64,000 nt of DNA from Acidovorax sp. NO-1 (lineage in GTDB: Bacteria > Pseudomonadota > Gammaproteobacteria > Burkholderiales > Burkholderiaceae_C), in contig NZ_AGTS01000049.1 in NCBI RefSeq assembly GCF_000238595.1, positions 1-64,000 of the forward strand. The letters are read 5' to 3'. This document shows positions 28,626-38,454 of the stretch, piece after piece. The notes beneath the pieces were generated by a model that saw nothing but the letters and a program-made list of their open reading frames with translations, had not been told where the DNA came from and did not search any database. The position numbers and the translations under genes were made by a program. Every line of letters starts with the position of its first letter. Position 1 is the stretch's first letter.

Positions 28626-29135
28626 TCAGTTGACAACCTCGGCCACAAAACTCCCCGACTTCCCCCCATGCTTTTCCACCACGCGCACGTCGTGGATGGA
28701 CATCCCCCGGTCCACCGCCTTGCACATGTCGTAAATGGTGAGCAGCGCGACCTGAACAGCGGTGAGCGCCTCCATCTCCACCCCGGTGGGGCCCACGGTT
28801 TCCACCGTTGCTGAGCAGAAGATGCCCGTGGCGCCCTTATGCCGGGTGCTGGCAGTTTCAAATTCCACCGCCACCCGCGTAAGTGCCAGCGGATGGCACA
28901 GCGGTATCAGCTCGCTCGTTTTCTTGGCCGCCATGATCCCCGCAATGCGGGCGATGCCCAGCACGTCACCCTTTTTGGCGGTTCCCGACTCGATCAGTGC
29001 CAGGGTGGCCGGCAGCATTTCAATGCGGCCGGTGGCCACCGCGATGCGGTGGGTGGCGGGCTTGGCGCCTACGTCCACCATGTGGGCCTGGCCTTGGGCG
29101 TCGAAGTGGGTGAGGGGGGAGGTGGGGGTGGACAT
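28626..29135 (-). CDS. moaC: cyclic pyranopterin monophosphate synthase
   Basis: 169 aa. MoaC signatures: [48 protein letters not shown]. It acts with MoaA in the first step of molybdenum cofactor synthesis. No other moa gene is in the window. Divergent from the M48 protease gene, with about 95 nt between. Confidence 0.95.
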   Translation of the reverse strand: MSTPTSPLTHFDAQGQAHMVDVGAKPATHRIAVATGRIEMLPATLALIESGTAKKGDVLGIARIAGIMAAKKTSELIPLCHPLALTRVAVEFETASTRHKGATGIFCSATVETVGPTGVEMEALTAVQVALLTIYDMCKAVDRGMSIHDVRVVEKHGGKSGSFVAEVVN

Positions 29136-29230
29136 GGGCAATGGGGCGAAACGTTTTGGGGGCGGGGGCATCATACGGCGTTCACACGGGCGCACGCGTT
29201 GGGGTGGCGCTCGCAGTATGCAGACAAAGG

Positions 29231-30802
29231 ATGTTCGTGAAGAAATTCGAGTCAAATCTGCCTCTGGCGCTTATCTGTAAAGCGCTAGCAGCTATTATTA
29301 TCGTAGCAAACGGCGTTCTGTACGCACCCGGTGGGTCCGCTCAGACGAGCCTGCCCACCCTGGGGGACAACAGCGATCTGACCACCAGCGACGAGCGTCG
29401 CCTGGGCGACCGCATCATCCGCGAGCTGTACCGTGACCCCGACTACATCGACGATGCGGTGCTGGCCGAGTATGTGCAGGGGATCTGGCAGCCGCTGAAG
29501 CAGGCGGCGCGGGCGCGCGGCGAGCTCTCGCCCGAGCTGGATGAGCGCTTTGCCTGGGAGATCCTGCTGGGGCGCGACCGCACGGTGAACGCGTTTGCGC
29601 TGCCGGGCGGCTATCTGGGCGTGCATCTGGGGCTGATCGGTGTCGTTGCCACCCGCGATGAGCTGGCTTCGGTGCTGGCCCACGAGCTCAGCCATGTCAC
29701 CCAGCGCCATATCTCCCGCCTGATCACCCAGCAGAACAAGCAGACGCCGCTGCTGCTGGGCGCGATGATTCTGGGGGCCCTGGCCGTCAGCAAGAACCCC
29801 GGTGCCACGCAGGCCATCATGGTGGGCGGGCAGGCGCTGGCGATTCAGAACCAGCTCAATTTTTCGCGCGACATGGAGCGTGAGGCCGACCGCATAGGCT
29901 ACGGGCTGATGGAGCCTGCCGGGTTTGCGCCCCAGGGTTTTGTGAGCATGTTCGACAAGCTGCAGCAAGCCAACCGGCTCAACGACAACGGTTCATGGCC
30001 CTACCTGCGCAGCCACCCGCTCACCACCGAGCGCATGGCCGACATGCAGTCGCGCACGCCGCCCGGTGCGCCACACCCGCACGGGGGGAGCGCTGCATCG
30101 GCGCCCACGCTGGAGCACGCCCTGGTGGCGGCGCGGGCCCGGGTGCTGGCCAACCCGGGGGTGGATACGCTGCGCCAGTGGATTGCAGAGCCCCTGGGCA
30201 GCGGGTTTGGTGCGCAGGCCCTGCCCAGGCAGGCCGCTGCCCTCTACGCGGCGGCGCTGGGCAGCAGCCAGCTGCGGGATGCGGCAGCGGCCCGTACCGC
30301 GTCAGGGCGGCTGCAAGCTCTTGTGCGTGATGACGCGCCCGCCCATCGTCTGGCCAGGCTGCTGGCCGCCGAGATCGAGCTGGCGGCGGGGGATGCGGTG
30401 GCAGCGGAGGATGCCGTCAGTGCGCTGGGGGCCGGGGCGCCCCGCGCCCAGCGGCGGCCCGAGCTGGTGCTGCGCACCCAGGCCCTGCTGCGCGCCGGGC
30501 GCCCGGCCGAGGTGACCAGTGCCCTGCAAACCTGGGTGGCCAACCACCCGCGCGATGCCACGGTGTGGCAGTTGCTGGCCTCGGCCTGGCTGGCGCAGGG
30601 CCAGGGTTTGCGGGCGGTGCGGGCCGAGGCCGAGGCGCATGCGGCCCGTTATGACTATGCAGCGGCGGTAGACCGGTTCAAGGCGGGGCAGGACCTGGCA
30701 CGGCGCGGAGGGCCGCAGGTGGACCACATCGAGGCGTCCATCATCGACACGCGGCTGCGCGCGATGGAATCACTTCTTCGTGAACAGGCCGCCGAGCGCT
30801 GA
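29231..30802 (+). CDS. M48-family periplasmic metalloprotease with TPR region (BepA-like)
   Basis: 523 aa. [10 protein letters not shown] holds the zinc HExxH motif (about residue 156) and the third ligand Glu is in [11 protein letters not shown] Pro-rich linker and a helical TPR-like C-terminal half follow, the layout of BepA/YfgC, which act in outer-membrane protein quality control. The signal peptide (residues about 9-37, cut near SAQ) is encoded by a copy of the palindromic repeat at 29253-29302, an unusual origin. Its end overlaps the convergent downstream gene by 33 nt. Confidence 0.88.
   Translation: MFVKKFESNLPLALICKALAAIIIVANGVLYAPGGSAQTSLPTLGDNSDLTTSDERRLGDRIIRELYRDPDYIDDAVLAEYVQGIWQPLKQAARARGELSPELDERFAWEILLGRDRTVNAFALPGGYLGVHLGLIGVVATRDELASVLAHELSHVTQRHISRLITQQNKQTPLLLGAMILGALAVSKNPGATQAIMVGGQALAIQNQLNFSRDMEREADRIGYGLMEPAGFAPQGFVSMFDKLQQANRLNDNGSWPYLRSHPLTTERMADMQSRTPPGAPHPHGGSAASAPTLEHALVAARARVLANPGVDTLRQWIAEPLGSGFGAQALPRQAAALYAAALGSSQLRDAAAARTASGRLQALVRDDAPAHRLARLLAAEIELAAGDAVAAEDAVSALGAGAPRAQRRPELVLRTQALLRAGRPAEVTSALQTWVANHPRDATVWQLLASAWLAQGQGLRAVRAEAEAHAARYDYAAAVDRFKAGQDLARRGGPQVDHIEASIIDTRLRAMESLLREQAAER
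29253..29302. repeat. palindromic repeat, copy D (inside a signal peptide)
   Basis: CCTCTGGCGCTTATCTGTAA then AGCGCTAGCAGCTATTATTA. Same element as at 11218, but translated here as residues of the hydrophobic core of the M48 protease signal peptide ([14 protein letters not shown]). Confidence 0.85.
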
Positions 30803-31123
30803 CTCGATGAGCATGCCGAGCAGGGAATAAATCAGCGAACCCAGCAGTGCAGCGCCAAAGCCGTTGACGTGGAACCCGTCCAGCACGCTGGCTGCGGCCC
30901 AGAACATCAGGGCGTTGATGATGAAGAGGAACAGGCCGAGCGTGACAATCGTGACCGGCAGCGTGAGCACCACCAGCACAGGGCGCAGCACCACGTTGAA
31001 CAGGCCGATGACAAAGGCCGCGATCAGCGCAGATGTGAAGCTCTGCACCGCGACACCGCTGTACACATAAGCCACGCAAAGCAGCGCTGCCGCGCTGAGC
31101 AGCCATTTGAGTAGGAGTTTCAT
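30770..31123 (-). CDS. phage-holin-4-like small membrane protein
   Basis: 117 aa with four hydrophobic segments and the motif FNVVLRPVLVVLTLPVTIVTLGLFLFIINALMFWAA, cut into the typical NxxRP...LPxxxxTLGLF...NA pattern of the Phage_holin_4_2/YvlD family. These are chromosomal membrane proteins of unknown role, not necessarily phage. Convergent with the M48 protease. Confidence 0.82.
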   Translation of the reverse strand: MKLLLKWLLSAAALLCVAYVYSGVAVQSFTSALIAAFVIGLFNVVLRPVLVVLTLPVTIVTLGLFLFIINALMFWAAASVLDGFHVNGFGAALLGSLIYSLLGMLIESALGGLFTKK

Positions 31124-31189
31124 GGGCGAAGAATAGCACCGCCCCCACGCGCGCCGGAAGCGCAAATTCAGGCAATTGTCGCCTGCAGT

Positions 31190-31642
31190 TTATTCAAGCC
31201 CCAGCACCCACAGCGCCCCGACGCCCGACAGCAGGCTGCCCGATGTGCCTGGCAGGGGCGTCCAGCGGCGGGTTGCAGGCGCGGGAACGTCCGGGCTTTC
31301 CGCCCGGGGCCGACGGGCATCCACCACCTGCGCAGGGCCCGCTCCTGCGGCGTGCAATTCATCGGTGATTTCAGCCAATGGCCCCTTGGCCAGCACCGTA
31401 GTGACCCTGACGGAGGGTGAGGGGAACAGCGGGAGGATCTGGGCAAACAGCTTGTCTGCCCATTTGTCGCGCCAGTTTTCGCGGGCGCGGTGGCTGACCC
31501 ATTTGCTGATCCGGTGCGTCATGCGCGGCGCGCAGGCCACCAGCACCCACAGGGTGTCGCCCGCCGTGTCCCGCGACAGCAAGGGTGCCAGCACCTGCTG
31601 CGCACTGGCCGCATCGTCCACATACACGATGACTCTGTTCAT
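31190..31642 (-). CDS. hypothetical protein
   Basis: 150 aa, not recognised. The N-terminus MNRVIVYVDDAASAQQVLAP and the alternating hydrophobic strands (LWVLVACAP, VRVTTVLAKG) look like an alpha/beta nucleotide- or stress-protein-type fold. The C-terminus is Pro-rich then weakly hydrophobic (SGSLLSGVGALWVLGL), perhaps a tail anchor. It follows terC on the same strand but a terminator separates them. Confidence 0.6.
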   Translation of the reverse strand: MNRVIVYVDDAASAQQVLAPLLSRDTAGDTLWVLVACAPRMTHRISKWVSHRARENWRDKWADKLFAQILPLFPSPSVRVTTVLAKGPLAEITDELHAAGAGPAQVVDARRPRAESPDVPAPATRRWTPLPGTSGSLLSGVGALWVLGLE

Positions 31643-31671
31643 ACCACCTCCTGCAAAGCCTTGAACGACAA

Positions 31672-31702
31672 AAGGGGGCGCTACCGCCAGGCAGGCCCCC
31701 TT
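31672..31702 (-). terminator. terminator of terC
   Basis: AAGGGGGC ... GCCCCCTT stem of 8 bp with a run of four T on the minus strand, 60 nt after the terC stop codon. Confidence 0.7.
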
Positions 31703-31760
31703 CACACAGGCATCCGCCGCGCCGCCAACCCTTCGGTGTGCGTGCGCGGCCCGATAAACG

Positions 31761-32489
31761 TCAGCCCTGGGCGGGTGCCGACGCCGCGCGGCGCGCCAGG
31801 ATGACCTTGCCTGCGGCCAGAACCAGCAGCGCGCCTGCCACGCTGGCACCGTACTTGATGACGTCGGTCTGCGCGATCTTGAGCATCCACTGCCACTTTT
31901 CAGGGTTGGCAAAAACGGGGTCGCTGACGAGCATGCCGCCCGCAATCCAGCCCAGCAGCATGCCGCCGGCCGTGATGATCATGGGGAAGCGCTCCATCAG
32001 CTTGATGACGAGCTGGCTGCCCCACACGATGATCGGAATGGAGATCAGGAGGCCCAGCACCACCAGCAGGAACTGGTGCTCGCCCGCGTTCTGCGCGGCA
32101 CCGGCAATCGCGATCACGTTGTCCACGCTCATCACCAGGTCGGCCACGATGATGGTCTTGATGGCGGCAAACAGCTTGTCGCTGCCTTGCACGTCGCCGT
32201 GGCCGTCCTCGTCCGGGGCCAGCAGCTTCACGCCAATCCACACCAGCAAAAGCGCCCCGACAAACTTGAGGAAGGGCAGCGCCAGCAGCGTCATGGCGAA
32301 GGCAATCAGGATCACGCGCAGGACGATCGCACCGGCCGTGCCCCAGATGATGCCCTTGGTGCGCTGGGCGGGCGGCAGCTTGCGGCAGGCCAGGGCAATG
32401 ACCACCGCGTTGTCGCCACCCAGCAGGATGTCGATGATGATGATCTGGCCAAGCGCTAGCCAGAATGCAGGCGAAGACAAAAAGTCCAT
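31761..32489 (-). CDS. TerC-family membrane protein, probable manganese exporter
   Basis: 242 aa from ATG 32489, which has the RBS GAGGAA. An upstream in-frame ATG (32513) is less likely. Seven hydrophobic segments and the two family motifs: GGDNAVVIALACRKLP near the N-terminus and MSVDNVIAIAGAA in the middle. TerC/Alx/YkoY-type proteins export Mn2+ or metallate secreted enzymes. A yybP-ykoY riboswitch precedes it, which supports a manganese role. Confidence 0.9.
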   Translation of the reverse strand: MDFLSSPAFWLALGQIIIIDILLGGDNAVVIALACRKLPPAQRTKGIIWGTAGAIVLRVILIAFAMTLLALPFLKFVGALLLVWIGVKLLAPDEDGHGDVQGSDKLFAAIKTIIVADLVMSVDNVIAIAGAAQNAGEHQFLLVVLGLLISIPIIVWGSQLVIKLMERFPMIITAGGMLLGWIAGGMLVSDPVFANPEKWQWMLKIAQTDVIKYGASVAGALLVLAAGKVILARRAASAPAQG

Positions 32490-32644
32490 AAATTCCTCAG
32501 TATCAATGGGCACAAGGGCGGATGGGCTGCCACTGTAGCGCCGAGTCCAACCCGGGGATAGGGGTCTGCAATGGGCAGATCAAGGGCGTGCCGCAGGGGC
32601 TGAGGATGCGAGGGAACGGCCTTGAACAGCCCACAACGGGCCAT

Positions 32645-32799
32645 CAAAGGTCTTGCTCGGCCCAGTGCCTGCCTTGCGGTGTGGACTGGGCCCGGACCGC
32701 CGGAAGCGTTGCTTCGTACTGACGACGGTACCGATGGCATGCATCGCGGGGCCACTGGTGGGCGCGGCCGGAAGGCATGTCGGGAGCTACTCCCCTTCG
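32645..32799 (-). promoter_or_regulatory. yybP-ykoY (manganese) riboswitch upstream of terC
   Basis: On the minus strand the 5' end reads CGAAGGGGAGTAGCTCCC, matching the conserved GGGGAGUAGC loop. CGTCAGTAC lies in the second metal-binding loop. The 3' end GCAAGACCTTTG pairs back with the 5' CGAAGG to close P1 (one G-U pair). The element is about 155 nt, with a further 155-nt leader before the terC start. Mn2+ binding normally turns on the downstream exporter. The rest of the 448-nt gap (32490-32937) holds the leader and, at 32800-32937, the divergent promoters, where I see no clear motif. Confidence 0.85.
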
Positions 32800-32937
32800 A
32801 AGTGTCGATTGGAACATCGCCCGCGCTGCCGCGCAAGTGCGCGGCGATTGTGGATAGTGCGTACACACCCCGCACGCATTGCCGTCTGCGCACCGCAGGT
32901 GGGGCTATGATCCAGCCCCTTTGCGTTACCTCACCCC

Positions 32938-33399
32938 ATGGCCGCCATCCACATCACCGACATCGAAGCTGCCATCAACTATTGGCGCAGCCGCACGCCG
33001 TCGCCCGATGGCATCGTGCTGGCGCCCGAGCTGCGCGCGCTGGGCGAGGCCTATGCGCTCATGGTGTTCCGCCAAGCCGATGCGGTGGACGAAGACGCCT
33101 TGCCGCCCGAGGCGCTGGCGGCCTGGCTGGCGTGGTACGACGCCACCCCCGACACCCCCTGCATTGCCATCTGCTCCACCAGCCAGGGGGACGACCTGTG
33201 CAAGGGCTGTGGCCGCACGTTTGATGAGGTGCAGTTCTGGCCGGCGATGACACCCGCCGAAAAACGCGGGGTGTGGCGCCGCATCACGCTCGAACACACG
33301 GCCTGGCGGTTTAACCGCTATGCGGAGCGCGCTGCCGAGGGCCCCTCGGACAAGCCGGTTGTGCCACCCACCGCCGTGCAAGGCGCCGGTCCCCGCTGA
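32938..33399 (+). CDS. DUF3717-DUF1289 fusion protein
   Basis: 153 aa. The N-terminal half (ITDIEAAINYWRSRTPSPDG, APELRALGEAYALMV) is DUF3717-like. The C-terminal half carries the DUF1289 core: PCIAICSTSQGDDLCKGCGRT, MTPAEKRGVWRRI, with four Cys that may bind metal. The two are usually separate proteins. Function unknown. Another small Cys-rich gene follows after 45 nt on the same strand. Confidence 0.8.
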   Translation: MAAIHITDIEAAINYWRSRTPSPDGIVLAPELRALGEAYALMVFRQADAVDEDALPPEALAAWLAWYDATPDTPCIAICSTSQGDDLCKGCGRTFDEVQFWPAMTPAEKRGVWRRITLEHTAWRFNRYAERAAEGPSDKPVVPPTAVQGAGPR

Positions 33400-33444
33400 G
33401 CCCCGGCCCTGTACGCGCAGCGCCCAACCCTGTATGGTGGGCCC

Positions 33445-33750
33445 ATGCTGCGCCTCATCCAAGCCCCGAACATTGCCATTGCCACGCTGTGGGCTGACCT
33501 GTTGTGCGAGGCCGGGATGACGGCCTCGGTGCAGCGGCAGTACCTGGGTGCCGCCGCCGGGCATTTGCCGCCCGACCAATGTCTGCCCGAGATCTGGCTG
33601 GACCACGAAGAACACGCCTCCCGCGCCCGCGCGCTGCTGCAGGAGTTGCAAGACCTGCCCCAGCGCCGCTGGATGTGCCGGTGTGGCGAGATGGTGGAGG
33701 GCGGGTTTGAGCAGTGCTGGCAGTGCGGCACGCTCATGCCCAGGGACTGA
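33445..33750 (+). CDS. DUF2007-type small zinc-ribbon protein
   Basis: 101 aa. The N-terminus has the DUF2007 ferredoxin-like pattern (MLRLIQAPNIAIATLWADLL, VQRQYLGAAAG). The C-terminus has four Cys as CRCGEMVEG and CWQCG, a small zinc ribbon. The family is sometimes called putative signal-transducing proteins; function unknown. Confidence 0.8.
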   Translation: MLRLIQAPNIAIATLWADLLCEAGMTASVQRQYLGAAAGHLPPDQCLPEIWLDHEEHASRARALLQELQDLPQRRWMCRCGEMVEGGFEQCWQCGTLMPRD

Positions 33751-33763
33751 GTCGGAAACTACC

Positions 33764-33814
33764 GAATTGATAGCTGCAAACGCTTGCCAGTAAAGCGCCA
33801 ACAGCCATTTTGAT
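33764..33814. repeat. palindromic repeat, copy E
   Basis: GATAGCTGCAAACGCTTGCC, AGTAAAGCGCCAACAGCCAT; same element as at 11218, in the gap between convergent genes. Confidence 0.75.
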
Positions 33815-33828
33815 GTGTATTTCCCGAG

Positions 33829-34389
33829 TTACTTCCAGCGAACGGGCTCCACATGCACGCTGCCCTGCGTGCTGCTCAGGGTGATGGCCCCCTCCTGCAC
33901 CGTGGCCTGCAGTTGCATGCTGCGCTCGGCCAGCTGGGCCAGCGCCTGCGAGGCTTCGGTGGGAATGCGCCAGACCTGCAGTTTTTCCAGGCGCGAAAGC
34001 TTGGTTTCAATGCCCTTCCACCAGATCTCGGCCGCGTGGTTGAAGCAGTAGACGATGACCGAATCGGCCTTGCTGCAGGCCTTGGTCAGCGGTTTGTCCT
34101 CGGGCTGGCCCACCTCGATCCACACGCGCTTGCGCCCGGTGAAATCGGTCAGCGAGGCGTCCGGGTCATCCGGGTCCGACAGGCCCGCGCCAAACGCGAG
34201 CGTGGCGTCGCCATTGCACAGGTCGTTGAGCTGGTGCGCCTGGATGGCCAGCGCCGCCAGCCGCACCATCATGCGCTCGTCGGTCTCGCTGGGGTGGCGC
34301 GCCAGGGTGAGCGCGTGGTCAGCGTAGTAGCCGTGGTCGATGTCGGCGATCTGGAGGTTCGCCTTGAAGATGGTGGATTTGATGGCCAT
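33829..34389 (-). CDS. YaeQ-family protein
   Basis: 186 aa with the YaeQ pattern throughout: MAIKSTIFKANLQIADIDHGYY, LARHPSETDERMMVRLAALA, KRVWIEVGQPEDKPL, ADSVIVYCFNHAAEIWWKGI. The fold resembles PD-(D/E)XK nucleases, but its activity is not established. Confidence 0.95.
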   Translation of the reverse strand: MAIKSTIFKANLQIADIDHGYYADHALTLARHPSETDERMMVRLAALAIQAHQLNDLCNGDATLAFGAGLSDPDDPDASLTDFTGRKRVWIEVGQPEDKPLTKACSKADSVIVYCFNHAAEIWWKGIETKLSRLEKLQVWRIPTEASQALAQLAERSMQLQATVQEGAITLSSTQGSVHVEPVRWK

Positions 34390-34400
34390 GCAGCCTCACT

Positions 34401-34451
34401 ACTAAATAGATAGCTGCCAGCGCTTGACCAACAAGCGCTGGAGGCCAAAAA
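34401..34451. repeat. palindromic repeat, copy F
   Basis: AGATAGCTGCCAGCGCTTGA, CCAACAAGCGCTGGAGGCC then AAAAAGG; the best-formed copy, between purB and yaeQ. The hairpin plus adjoining T/A runs could terminate transcription. Confidence 0.85.
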
Positions 34452-34468
34452 GGCTATAAATCTGCCGG

Positions 34469-35899
<1,431 letters not shown>

Positions 35900-35977
35900 T
35901 CAGTCAGCCTTGCGCAGGGCGGCTGTCGATAGAATCAAACCCGAATTGTTCAGCCCCTGCGCACTGGAAGACACACC

Positions 35978-36592
35978 ATGAAATTGATCGGAGCCACCAC
36001 CAGCCCCTACGTGCGCAAGGTACGTATCGTGATGGCTGAGAAAAAGCTCGACTACCAGTTCGTCCAGGAGAACGTCTGGGCGGAGGACACCCACATCGCA
36101 GCCTCCAACCCTCTGGGCAAGGTGCCGTGTCTGGTAATGGAAGGCGGCGAGGCCGTGTTTGACTCGCGCGTGATCGTGGAATACCTCGACACCCTGTCGC
36201 CCGTGGGCAAGCTGATCCCGTCGCAAGGCCGCGAACGCGCCGAGGTCAAGACCTGGGAGGCGCTGGCCGACGGTGTGATGGACGCCGGCATCCTGGCGCG
36301 CCTGGAAGCCACCTGGGCCCACCGCAAGGACAGCGAACGCAGCCAGGCCTGGATCGACCGCCAACTCGTCAAGGTGAACGACGGCCTCAAGTCCATGAGC
36401 CAGGGCCTGGGCGACAAGCCGTTTTGCAGCGGCATCCACCTGAGCCTGTCGGACATCGCCGTGGGTTGCGCCCTGGGCTGGCTGGAGTTCCGCTTTCCCG
36501 AGATCGCCTGGCGCAACGAATACCCCAACCTGGGCAAGCTCATGGACAAGCTCATGCTGCGCCCGAGCTTCGCCGACACGAAGCCGTCCTGA
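35978..36592 (+). CDS. glutathione S-transferase family protein
   Basis: 204 aa. Thioredoxin-fold N-terminal domain (MKLIGATTSPYVRKVRIVMAEK, NPLGKVPCLVMEGGEAVFDSRVIVEYLD) and an all-helical C-terminal domain (HLSLSDIAVGCALGWLEFR). The TSPY motif gives the likely catalytic Ser. Followed by a terminator. Confidence 0.92.
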   Translation: MKLIGATTSPYVRKVRIVMAEKKLDYQFVQENVWAEDTHIAASNPLGKVPCLVMEGGEAVFDSRVIVEYLDTLSPVGKLIPSQGRERAEVKTWEALADGVMDAGILARLEATWAHRKDSERSQAWIDRQLVKVNDGLKSMSQGLGDKPFCSGIHLSLSDIAVGCALGWLEFRFPEIAWRNEYPNLGKLMDKLMLRPSFADTKPS

Positions 36593-36607
36593 TCGCACGC
36601 CACGGCG

Positions 36608-36638
36608 GTTGCGCCTGCACGTGGCGCAACGGCTTTTT
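36608..36638 (+). terminator. terminator of the GST gene
   Basis: GTTGCGCC, 7-nt loop, GGCGCAAC, then GGC and five T, starting 16 nt after the GST stop. Confidence 0.55.
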
Positions 36639-36644
36639 GGGGTG

Positions 36645-37100
36645 CTAGGAATTGGCCCGCCGGCGCAGCCAGCGCATCAGCGCGCCCACCACGGGCAGCT
36701 TTTCATACAGCTCTTCGGCGGCGTCCCAGTAGTCGCGGTGCAGGGTGACCAGCCCGTGTCCATCCAGCACCAGGTGCGAGGCGCCGCGCACTGTCTGCGT
36801 GACGCCCTTGTCAAAACGCTGGAAGGCGAACAGGAAATCCCAGGTCAGGAAACACTGGTTGCCCTGCACCACGCGGCCGGTGACCACAAATCGGGGTTCA
36901 TCCAGCGCCCTGAACATGTGGGCAAAGATGGCCTGGATCGCGGGCACGCCCTGCACCTCGTTGAACGGATCCTTGAAGCGTGCATCGGGGGCATACACCT
37001 GCCCCAGGGTTGCCACGTCTGCGGGCGAGAGGTTTTCAAAGAACGCAATGAAGCGCGTGACGGCGTCTTCGGTGAAGGGCGATGTGTAGGGCGTTTGCAT
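36645..37100 (-). CDS. NTF2/SnoaL-like protein
   Basis: 151 aa of the NTF2 fold (AVTRFIAFFENLSPADVATLGQVY, FKDPFNEVQG, FRALDEPRFVVTGRVVQGNQ). Last gene of an eight-gene same-strand unit, 6 nt after the SDR gene. Members in this neighbourhood are annotated as nuclear transport factor 2 family; role unknown. Confidence 0.85.
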   Translation of the reverse strand: MQTPYTSPFTEDAVTRFIAFFENLSPADVATLGQVYAPDARFKDPFNEVQGVPAIQAIFAHMFRALDEPRFVVTGRVVQGNQCFLTWDFLFAFQRFDKGVTQTVRGASHLVLDGHGLVTLHRDYWDAAEELYEKLPVVGALMRWLRRRANS

Positions 37101-37106
37101 GGAAGC

Positions 37107-37889
37107 TCAAAGTCCCGTGAACTTGCGAACCGCCGGAAAATACCACCGGTAGGGCAGCAGGCGCAGCAGCTTCATCACGCGCGTGAAGCGTTTGGGGAAG
37201 TGGATATCGAAATGCCCACGCTCCCAGCCCTGCACGATGGCCGCTGCGGCGGCTTCCGGGGAGATCAGCGCGGGCATGGTGAAGTCGTTGCCCGCTGTGA
37301 GCGGTGTGGCCACAAAGCCGGGGTTGATCACGCTCACGCCCATGCCCAGATCGTGCAGATCCAGGTACAGCGCTTCGGCGAGGTTGATGAGGGCGGCCTT
37401 GGTGGGGCCGTAGGCCAGACTCTTGGGCAGACCCCGGAACCCCGCCACGCTGCTGATCAGGCTCACATGCCCCGGCCGCCCGGCCTGCGCGGCCGCCAGC
37501 ATGGCGGGCAACACGGCAGCCAGCACCAGCAACACGCCGTTGTAGTTGACCTGCTCGTGGCGCAGCATCACGGCCAGGTCGAAATCGGTGGCGCGCATGT
37601 CGCGGTAGTAGCCCGCGCAGTAGCACACCAGGTCGGGCGCGCCACCGGCCAGCACCTGCGCGGCGGCGGCCTGCACCTGTGCCGGCTCGGCGGTGTCAAA
37701 CGCCAGCGCCGTGCTGCCCGGGTGCTGCACGATAAAGGTGTTCAGCGCATCAGCGCTGCGGGCTGAGACTATGACCTGCGCGCCGCGCGCATGCAGCGCC
37801 GCCGCTGTGGCCCGGCCAATGCCGCTGCTGGCTCCGATCAGCCAGGCCCGGCGGCCGCGCCAGTCGCGCAGGGGCGGGTTCAGGCTCAT
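37107..37889 (-). CDS. short-chain dehydrogenase/reductase
   Basis: 260 aa. NAD(P) motif GASSGIGRATA (residues about 20-30), NYNGVLLVLAA, catalytic Ser in SLISSVAGFRG and Tyr/Lys as YGPTKAAL. Start overlaps the DUF3833 stop (ATGA). Substrate unknown; the context suggests lipid modification. Confidence 0.92.
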   Translation of the reverse strand: MSLNPPLRDWRGRRAWLIGASSGIGRATAAALHARGAQVIVSARSADALNTFIVQHPGSTALAFDTAEPAQVQAAAAQVLAGGAPDLVCYCAGYYRDMRATDFDLAVMLRHEQVNYNGVLLVLAAVLPAMLAAAQAGRPGHVSLISSVAGFRGLPKSLAYGPTKAALINLAEALYLDLHDLGMGVSVINPGFVATPLTAGNDFTMPALISPEAAAAAIVQGWERGHFDIHFPKRFTRVMKLLRLLPYRWYFPAVRKFTGL

Positions 37890-38428
37890 GGCGCGCGCTT
37901 GGTGAAGGACAGCGTGATCTCGCCCAGACGCACGCCAAATTTGCTCATGGTGGCGCGGTTGAGCATCACGCGGTCGTCGATGAGGTACATCCAGTCATCC
38001 AGATCCACGTTGTAGACCTTGCCATCCACCGGCAGCGCCAGCGTGTAGGTCCAGCGGAAGGCATTGCCGCGCGTCTGGCCGCTGGCGGTGCCCACCACGT
38101 CGTCGGCCGTGCCGGTGTAGCGGCCGTCGGCGTGTTTGGTCAGGCGCCAGATGCGGCGTTGCGTGGTGCCGTCGGAGTAGGTGAAGGCTTCGTCGAGCAC
38201 GCCCTCGTTGCCGTTCCATGTGCAGTCCATGACCACGGTGAAGCGTTTGACGATCTGGCCGCTGCGGTCCTGGAAGATGCCGTAGGCGTCGATGGTGCCG
38301 TTGAAATACTGGGCCAGGTCGAGCACCGGCTTTTCGCTGGCGTAACCATCCAGGCTCTGGCTGGCGCAGCCGGACAGCACCACGGGCGCCGCCACGGCGG
38401 CCGAAAGGAGAAGACGTCTGTGCATCAT
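37886..38428 (-). CDS. DUF3833 lipoprotein
   Basis: 180 aa with a lipobox LSGC (about residue 20) and the DUF3833 pattern: LDLAQYFNGTIDAYGIFQDRSG, RFTVVMDCTWNGNEGVLDE, WRLTKHADGRYTGTADDVVG. Probably an outer- or inner-membrane lipoprotein that handles a lipid. The start MMHRRLLLS is chosen because the signal peptide begins there. Confidence 0.9.
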   Translation of the reverse strand: MMHRRLLLSAAVAAPVVLSGCASQSLDGYASEKPVLDLAQYFNGTIDAYGIFQDRSGQIVKRFTVVMDCTWNGNEGVLDEAFTYSDGTTQRRIWRLTKHADGRYTGTADDVVGTASGQTRGNAFRWTYTLALPVDGKVYNVDLDDWMYLIDDRVMLNRATMSKFGVRLGEITLSFTKRAP

Positions 38429-38454
38429 GGTGGTGGGCCTTGGTCGGTTCGAAT

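Noticed and set aside
30770-31123. Prophage remnant suggested by a holin-like gene
   Set aside because: The family is common on chromosomes and no other phage gene is nearby.
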